Origin: Okapia johnstoni
Lineage: Eukaryota; Chordata; Mammalia; Artiodactyla; Giraffidae
Direction: 5' to 3'
NCBI GenBank assembly: GCA_024291935.2
Contig: CM044317.1
Coordinates: forward strand, 18,250,230 to 18,314,229
Length of the DNA stretch: 64,000 bases
Below, piece after piece: positions 57,771-64,000 of this stretch (position 1 is its first letter; the number at the start of each line of letters is the position of its first letter). A program made the translations under genes and the position numbers. The notes beneath the pieces are model-generated. The model worked only from the letters and a program-made list of their open reading frames with translations. It searched no databases and had not been told where the DNA came from.

Positions 57771-60084
57771 TCACTCTCAAAAAAAAAAAAAAAAAAAAGA
57801 GGGAAAAATGAAAAAAAAAAAAATCTCTTTCAAATAGTATATACTTGACTTTCAAGACTACGCTCTCCATTGGGATTGTTTAAAAGCCTATCTAGAATCT
57901 AACTGATTGTAAACCATTAGTAGATTTTAGAATCTCTGTATTTGTTTGTGTCCTTTCTTTGTGGCAAAAGGATGCCCTGTGAGAGACTAGGATAGGAGAG
58001 CCTCTTCAAAGAGCAGAAGCAGCCTCAAGAAACTTTTGGGGGTCAGGGAGAAATCTTAGTAATTATTGTGGATTTGGGCCTGTCACCGTATAATTTGTGT
58101 TGCTTTGGAGAAAGACCATATGAAAAAAAAAGAGATAATCTGCTAAGAACAGAGAATTTTCAGAAAAAGAATGGGAATGAGGAAGGAGAAAGAAAAATAG
58201 CAACAACAAAGGAAAATAGAATATCCAATTGATGGTTGAATATTTTCTAGAACACCTCATAAATAACAGTGTCGAGATTTTTAATATAAACCTAAAAACT
58301 TAGTATTGCATGTCATGTGAAATTTAATAGAGGTGAAACTTGATACAGTCAAGACATTAGTAATGAGCACTCATATTTGAACCACTCGGGCAAAGTTTAC
58401 ATTCTAATAATATAATACTAATACAAACTGCTTATCTATAGATTCTCAGCTTGCTGGTTAGCCTATAAATTACCAATGTATTAATTAGCACCTCTGTATC
58501 GAGGACAAGGTCTGAGGTCTTCTGAAAGTCTCAAGACGGAAACAGTTGAGTTTTCTTAGAGCCCTTGTGATACTTTTAAATGGTAAATCTGAATCTAGGA
58601 TAACACTCACTTTGCATTTTTAAAGAAACAAAGTTGAATAGCATTTTAAACAACAACAATGAAAAATAAGATCTTTGATATCCCTGAGAGGTATCTACCT
58701 GGTCATTTACAATTGTCAGCCTAATACCACAAACATGCTATGTTGTCCACCCACATAGTTTCCTCCACCCTGATGAGATTCCTTAGGAGATGCTTCAGAG
58801 AATATCAAGGCTAAGATACGCCTACCTACTTTTGGAGAATTTGACTCATTCTTTGGCTAGTCACCACTTAGAAAGAAACTGCTGTAATCTTAAATGTTGA
58901 GGCAAATATGTTTATTTAGGAGGGAAAGAGGAAGGGAGAAGGAGAAGAGAAACTTGAGAAGAAAAGTGAGAAATCAAGTACTATCGTTCTGATGCAGACT
59001 TTCTATTATTTCCTGAATTTCCTTAGAAAATAGTGGTCTAGGATAGAAGTTATTCCCATGAGTCAGTGGATCTGAAGACGATTAACAGATAAACTTTGGA
59101 AGTGCCAAAAAAACTCTGAAATAGTATGAAAATAGTTTTTTGCCTATGTAAATTTTTCTGGGTAGAGGGTTCATGGTTTTCTTGAATTTTCATAAACATT
59201 TCTGATTCATAAAAGGCTATGAACTGGTCTAGATTGAAGGTGGCAAATGGGTTTTATCTTAATACCAAGATAAACTTTTAAATAGTGATTTCGTGGAGTA
59301 AATTGATGAGGAGGATGCTAAGAGAATCATTCTTCAAAAAAGGCTGGTATGCAATATCTGTCAAATATGTGTGTGGTGGAAGAAGTGCTTACCATTGTTA
59401 ATCTAGAGTGAGTTTTTCTAGAAGACTCAGCAAGTCCTGTGTTCTTAACAGGATTATTTAAGAAACATTATCCAGGACCTAAGGAAAATAAAAAACAAAA
59501 TAGATATTAAGCTTAGTCTGTGACTGAGTTGTCAATTTGTTTAAAAAAATACTTGACCATGGGCTTAGGTTTTCAGTTTCCCTTTCATTATATATTTTTT
59601 TATATTGAAAGTATTTGTACTCCTTGAATAAAGCATAAGACATGTAGAAATGTAGCCCTAAGTCAAGAAATATTCCATGGTAGCAAATGCAGTTGCCAAA
59701 TGCATGAACACAGCTCCTGATTAATTTAATAGCAACTGTGAGTGTGCATTAAAGCCCAGAATTTGGCCCTCAGTGTCTATGATTATGAGGAAACAGAATG
59801 GATAAAATATGAAACTCTATTTTCAGTAGATTCATAATAGAAATGAAATGAGCTCTGTACTTAATATTGTCTAAGTCACTGTCTGCTAATCATTTAGGTC
59901 TTCTGGGAAAAGTATAAACATCCTCCTTTGTTCACTCAGTGTTCCTGGCTTTGCTGATGTCAGGGTAACACAGATCTTGAGGAGAAGAGAACTTCTTATC
60001 CTCACTCTCTCTTCATAAGAGAAAGGAGAAGTTGAGAGTGGACAAACACAGTCACAACTTACCTTTATCTAAGGATCATACGTG
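57771..60084. other. 2.3 kb of mostly single-copy DNA
   Basis: Begins with an A-rich run (57779-57824). No gene or family is recognised beyond it. Confidence 0.4.
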
Positions 60085-60288
60085 TGTGCTCAGATGATAA
60101 GTTGTGTCTAATTCTTTGCAACACCATGGACTATAGCTCGCCAGGATCCTATGTCCATGGAATTTCCCAGGCAAGGATATTGGAATGGGTTGCCATTTCC
60201 TTCTCCAGGGGATCTTCCTGACCCAGAGATTGAACCCATGTCTCCTTCATTGGCAAGCGGATTCTTTACCACTGAGCCACCAGGGAAA
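60085..60288 (-). mobile_element. Bov-tA SINE
   Basis: Minus orientation, 'gtgtgtgctcagatgataag' to 'ccactgagccaccagggaa'. No clear TSD. Confidence 0.9.
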
Positions 60289-60409
60289 TGGTAGTGGTAG
60301 TGCATCGTTCATTAATAAGGGTTCTTGCAAGTGGTATAGCACCCCAGAGACCTTCATTCTTCCCACTTCCCATGGATGAGATGAGCAGCCAGGAGAGGCC
60401 CTGCAAGAG

Positions 60410-60431
60410 AAGATCCAAGACCTTGGATCTT
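60410..60431. repeat. 22-base near-perfect palindrome
   Basis: aagatccaag, two bases, cttggatctt: 10-bp arms with a 2-base centre. A related direct repeat ('ccttggat..tgag') follows to about 60460. Confidence 0.9.
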
Positions 60432-60469
60432 GGGTATGAGTCTTGGACCTTGGATATGAGGCATCAGTT

Positions 60470-60610
60470 GGCTAACAAATGCCTATTGATCGCACACTGG
60501 GCAAGGCTTTGGGCTTGGTGTGCGGACACAGACATGAGTCACTGATGGGTCCTGCTTTGAAGGCTCCTAATATCTAGTAAGAGACCAAAATGTGTTTACC
60601 AATCACTCCA
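60470..60610 (-). mobile_element. L2 LINE 3' end, antisense
   Basis: 'acaaatgcctattgatcgca', 'gcaaggctttgggcttggtg' and 'ctcctaatatctagtaagag' are antisense L2. Confidence 0.65.
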
Positions 60611-61192
60611 ATAAGAGGTGGAAAACCAATGTGCCATAGGAGAGTGACGGTAAGGAACTACATGAGTTCAGATGGAGGATGACCTCAAGTACACTCAGGT
60701 CCAGTCAGTCCTCCCAGTTTGCTTACTGACCTACTCCATCAAGCCTGTGCTTGTGCAGTTATGGGGCAATGCCTCTTCTGGTCTGTAATCTGCTAAAGTG
60801 TTCAGCTCCCTGAGTAGCCAGATTGTATCAGCCCTAACCTCCTTGAGTCTAACATGTTTTCAGGTATTACAGGTATTTTATACAGTTTGGCCATTTCTCT
60901 AAGCACTCAGGTTTGTCTTCGTGGCAGGACATTTTAAGGATTCACTGTCTTAGTAAAGTGTCATGTTAATTTTATTTCCAGTGGAGCTAGGAGTTGTCTT
61001 GCTGCTTCAGCAATAAATAAGCCACACTAAATGTATTAATAAGTCAAAAGATAAAAAGCACAAAAGAATATTGTGATATTGTAAGCTTCTACAGGTAAAA
61101 TATAGTTGATGCTGTTGATAATATTACATATGTGATACAGTCAAACTGTACTATTTGGAATGGGTTGCTATTTGGAGAATGGTAAGGTAAAA
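60611..61192. other. no recognisable feature
   Basis: Single-copy flank of the BovB insertion. Confidence 0.4.
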
Positions 61193-62070
61193 TCTCTTGT
61201 GTTTTTGGAAGAGGGTGTTTGCTATGACCAGTGTGTTCTCTTGGCAGTACTCTATTAGCCTTTGCCCTGCTTCATTCTGTACTCCAAGGCCAAATTTGCC
61301 TGTTATTCCAGGTGTTTCTTGAGTTCCTATTTTTGCATCCTAGTCCCCTATAATGAAAAGGACATCTTTTTTGGGTGTTAGTTCGAGAAGGTATTGTAGG
61401 TCTTCATAGAACTGTTCAACTTCAGCTTCTTCGGTGTTACTGGTCGGGGCATAGACTTGGATTACCGTGATATTGAATCTTTGCCTTGGAAACAAACAGA
61501 GATCATTCTGTCATTTTTGAGATTGCATCCCAGTACTGCATTTTGGACTCTTTTGTTGACCATGATGGCTACTCCATTTATTCTAAGGGATTCCTGCCCA
61601 CAGTAGTAGATATAATGGTCATCTGAGTTAAATTCACCCATTCCAGTCCATCTTAGTTCACTGATTCCTAGAATGTTGATGTTCACTCTTGTCATCTCCT
61701 GTTTGACCACTTCCAATTTGCCCTGATTCATGTACCTAACATTCCAGGTTCCTATGCAATATTGCTCTTTACAGCATCGAATCTTGCTTCTATCACCAGT
61801 CCCATTCACAACTGGGTGTTGTTTTTGCTTTGTCTCCATCCCTTCACTCTTTCTGTAGTTATTTCTCCACTGATGTCCAGTAGCATATTGGACACCTACC
61901 GACCTGGGGAGTTCATCTTTCAGTGTCCTATCTTTTTGCTTTTTCATACTGTTCATGGGGTTCTCAAGGCAAGAATACTGAAGTGGTTTGCCATTCCCTT
62001 CTCCAGTGGACCACATTCTGTCAGACCTCTCCACCATGACCTGTCCATCTTGGGTGGTCCCACATGGCAT
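61193..62070 (-). pseudogene. BovB endonuclease, inverted and inactivated
   Basis: APE-type endonuclease that would nick target DNA. A 202-codon open frame (61462-62070, minus) has YCIGTWNVR near residue 105 (start of the nuclease fold), the acidic motif ISELRWTGMGE near 138 and QESLR near 160. A frameshift near 61462 ends it. Further left the frame resumes, but the GDWN motif reads GD-stop-D because TGG has become TAG (61340-61342 on the plus strand). The last part of the domain (YTW..DGQHQNQIDYI) lies on the other strand at about 62386-62440, because of the inversion. The N-terminal ~45 residues overlap a segment resembling the BOV-A SINE. Confidence 0.85.
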
Positions 62071-62209
62071 GGCTTAGTTTCATTGAGTTAGACAAGGCTG
62101 TGGTCCATGTGATCAGATTGGCTAGTTGTCTGTGACTGTAGTTTCAGCCTGTCTGCCCCATGATCCCCTCTCTCAGTGCCCACAGTCTTACCTGGATTTC
62201 TCTTACCTT

Positions 62210-62360
62210 GGACGCGGGTTCTCTCTTCACATCTGCTCCAGCAAAACACAGCTGCCACCTCTTACCTCTGACTCGCGGTAGCTCCTCTCGGCCCCTGCCC
62301 CTGACCTCCGGCCCGGGGTAGCTCCTCTCGGCCACACTCAATGCGCCGCCACAGCTGCTG
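62210..62360 (-). promoter_or_regulatory. BovB 5' region, CpG-rich, with a tandem repeat
   Basis: The direct repeat ggtagctcctctcggcc occurs at 62277-62293 and 62317-62333 (40-base period) in GC- and CpG-rich DNA. It sits at the 5' end of the inverted BovB, where the element's internal promoter is expected. Promoter activity is inferred. Confidence 0.5.
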
Positions 62361-62385
62361 TGCCTCTCTCCCAAGAGAAGACTCT

Positions 62386-64000
62386 ACACATGGACATAAC
62401 CAGATGGACAACACCAAAATCAGATTGATTATATTCTTTGCAGCCAAAGATGGAGAAGCTCTATACAGTCAGCAAAAACAAGACCAGAAGCTGACTGTGG
62501 ATCAGATCATGAACTCCTTATTTCAAAATTCAGACTGAAATTGAAGAAAGTGGAGAAAACCACTAGACCATTCAGGTGTGACCTAAATCAAATCCCTTAT
62601 GATTATATAGTAGAAGTGAGAAATAGATTTAAAGGACTAGATCTGATAGACAGAATACCTGATGAACTATGGATGGAGGTTTGTGACATTGTACAGGAGA
62701 ACAGGGATCAAGGCCATCCCCAAGAAAAAGAAATGCAAAAAAGCAAAATGGCTGTCTGAGGAGGCCTTACAAATAGCTGTGAAAAGACAGGAAGTGAAAA
62801 GCAAGGGAGAAAAGGAAAGATATACGCATTTGAATGCAGAGTTCCAAAGAATAGCAAGGAGAGATAAGAAAGCCTTCCTCAGCAATCAATGCAAAGAAAT
62901 AGAGGAAAACAATAGAATGGGAAATACTAGAGATCTTTTCAAGAAAATTAGAGATACCAAGGGAACATTTCATGCAAAGATGGGCTCAATAAAGGACAGA
63001 AATGGTAGGGACCTAACAGAAGCAGAAGATATTAAGAAGAGGTGGCAAGAATACACAGAATTGTACAAAAAAATTCTTCACGACCCAGACAATCACGATG
63101 GTGTGGTCACTCACCTAGAGCCAGACATCCTGGAATGTGAAGTCAAGTGGGCCTTAGGAAGCATCACTACAAACAAAGCTAGTGGAGGTGATGGAATTCC
63201 AGTTGAGCTATTTCAAATCCTGAAAGATGATGCTGTGAAAGTGCTGCACTCAATATGCCAGCAAATCTGGAAAACTCAGCAGTGGCCACAGGACTGGAAA
63301 AGGTCAGTTTTCATTCCAATGCCAAAGAAAGGCAATGCCAAAGAATGCTCAAACTACCGCACAATTGCACTCATCTCACATGCTAGTAAGGTAATGCTTA
63401 AAATTCTTCAAGCCAGGCTTCAGCAATATGTGAACTGTGAAATTCCAAATGTTCAAGCCTGGCTTGGAGAATTTTAAGCATTACTTTACTAGCATGTGAG
63501 ATGAGTGCAATTGTGCGGTAGATTTAGAAAAGGCAGAGGAACCAGAGATCAAATTGCCAACATCTGCTGGATCATCAAAAAAGCAAGAGAGTTCCAGAAA
63601 AACATCTATTTCTGCCTCATTGACTATGCCAAAGCTTTTGACTGTGTGGATCACAATAAACTGTGGAAAATTCTGAAAGAGATGGGAATACCAGACCACG
63701 TGACTTGTCTCTTGAGAAACCTGTATGCAGGTCAGGAAGCAACAGTTAGAACTGGACATGGGACAAAAGACTGGTTCCAAATAGGAAAAGGAGTACATCA
63801 AGGCTGTATATTGTCACCTGCTTATTTAACTTCTATGCAGAGTACATCATGAGGAAACGCTGGGCTGGAAGAAACACAAGCTGGAATCAAGATTGCCAGG
63901 AGAAATATCAATAACCTCAGATATGCAGATGACACCACCCTTATGGCAGAAAGTGAAGAAGAACTAAAGAGCCTTTTGATGAAAGTGAAAGAGGAGAGTG
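62386..64000 (+). pseudogene. BovB endonuclease end plus reverse transcriptase, broken
   Basis: Sense BovB coding region. It opens with the endonuclease end (YTW...NQIDYI, 62386-62440). The linker is open at 62541-62759, then shifts frame into 62662-63477 (271 codons: KKRWQEYTE, NKASGGDGIPVELFQ, NYRTIALISHASK). That frame stops inside a fold-back duplication at 63455-63521. The reverse transcriptase resumes at about 63522 (RKGRGTRDQ, LIDYAKAFDCVDH, QGCILSP), shifts frame near 63830-63860, and reaches the catalytic YADDTTLMAE near 63918. It cannot make a functional protein as it stands. Confidence 0.9.
63354..63521. repeat. 67-base fold-back inverted duplication in BovB
   Basis: The arm at 63354-63420 and its reverse complement at 63455-63521 match at 65 of 67 bases, separated by a 34-base loop. 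The second arm is absent from the corresponding site in the other BovB (near 51370-51400), where the sequence runs straight from the 'gttcaagctgg' equivalent into 'ttttagaaaagg'. Confidence 0.95.

Larger units (their letters stand above)
61193..64000. mobile_element. BovB LINE with 5' inversion, continuing past the window
   Basis: 61193 to about 62370 is antisense BovB: the 5' region and most of the endonuclease. From 62372 the rest runs in sense from the end of the endonuclease through the reverse transcriptase to the window end. The two parts meet in element order with only caagaga shared (61193-61199 as tctcttg; 62372-62378). This is a twin-priming 5' inversion of a copy that retains the 5' region, so it may be near full length apart from the rearrangement. 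The right end and TSD lie outside the window; the left flank is 'gaatggtaaggtaaaa'. Confidence 0.9.

Noticed and set aside
62210..62360. CpG-rich stretch as a host promoter island
   Set aside because: It matches the BovB 5' region, has the element's tandem repeat and is short. No host first exon is visible.

Overview
The window is ruminant (bovid-type) nuclear DNA, gene-poor and AT-rich, most likely intronic or intergenic. The organism call rests on the repeats: tRNA-Glu-derived Bov-tA SINEs, BOV-A2 dimers ending in an AGC-rich tail, BovB (RTE) LINEs, a cetartiodactyl CHR SINE and an L1-BT-type LINE-1 3' end lie over an old mammalian layer of MIR, L2, LINE-1, MLT1 and hAT relics. No gene with a convincing complete reading frame is present, and almost every long open frame falls inside a retroelement. 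The one non-repeat coding candidate is a 120-base, phase 0/0 exon-like segment at 3084-3203 with a branch-point-like motif, a pyrimidine-rich acceptor and a strong donor.

Layout. 1-5 kb: mostly single copy, with an L2 end, one BOV-A2 and the candidate exon. 5-7.4 kb: minus-strand LINE-1 3' ends, one split by a BOV-A2. 8.5-11.6 kb: an MLT1 LTR split by a SINE, then LINE-1, L2 and MIR pieces. 11.6-13.5 kb: single copy, with an RFX X-box/CRE-like cluster. 13.6-14.9 kb: nested SINEs. 15-19 kb: an old antisense LINE-1 with an LTR-like insertion. 19-24 kb: mainly single copy, with MIR, L2 and a BovB 3' scrap. 24.3-26.9 kb: a three-layer LINE-1 nest. 28-32.7 kb: MIRs, a SINE dimer and an apparently single-copy block. 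35-40 kb: an L2 body, then LINE-1 pieces in alternating orientation. 41-44 kb: Bov-tA, two hAT elements and a CHR SINE. 45-49 kb: SINEs, microsatellites and L2. 50-52 kb: a BovB with a 5' inversion inside a MIR. 53-57.7 kb: Bov-tA copies, a dimer, and an antisense LINE-1 holding two BOV-A copies and a CHR relic. 58-61 kb: mostly single copy. 61.2-64 kb: a second BovB, also 5'-inverted, which keeps its CpG-rich 5' region and runs off the window.

There is no operon or pathway here. The elements interact as a parasite system: BovB and LINE-1 encode endonuclease and reverse transcriptase, and the SINEs are thought to borrow such machinery. The insertion order can be read from target-site duplications (TSDs), many of which are visible at base level. 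The most unusual structures are the two BovB copies with almost seamless 5' inversions and a 67-base fold-back duplication that breaks the reverse transcriptase of the second copy. I saw no evidence of a new defence, toxin or metabolic system.
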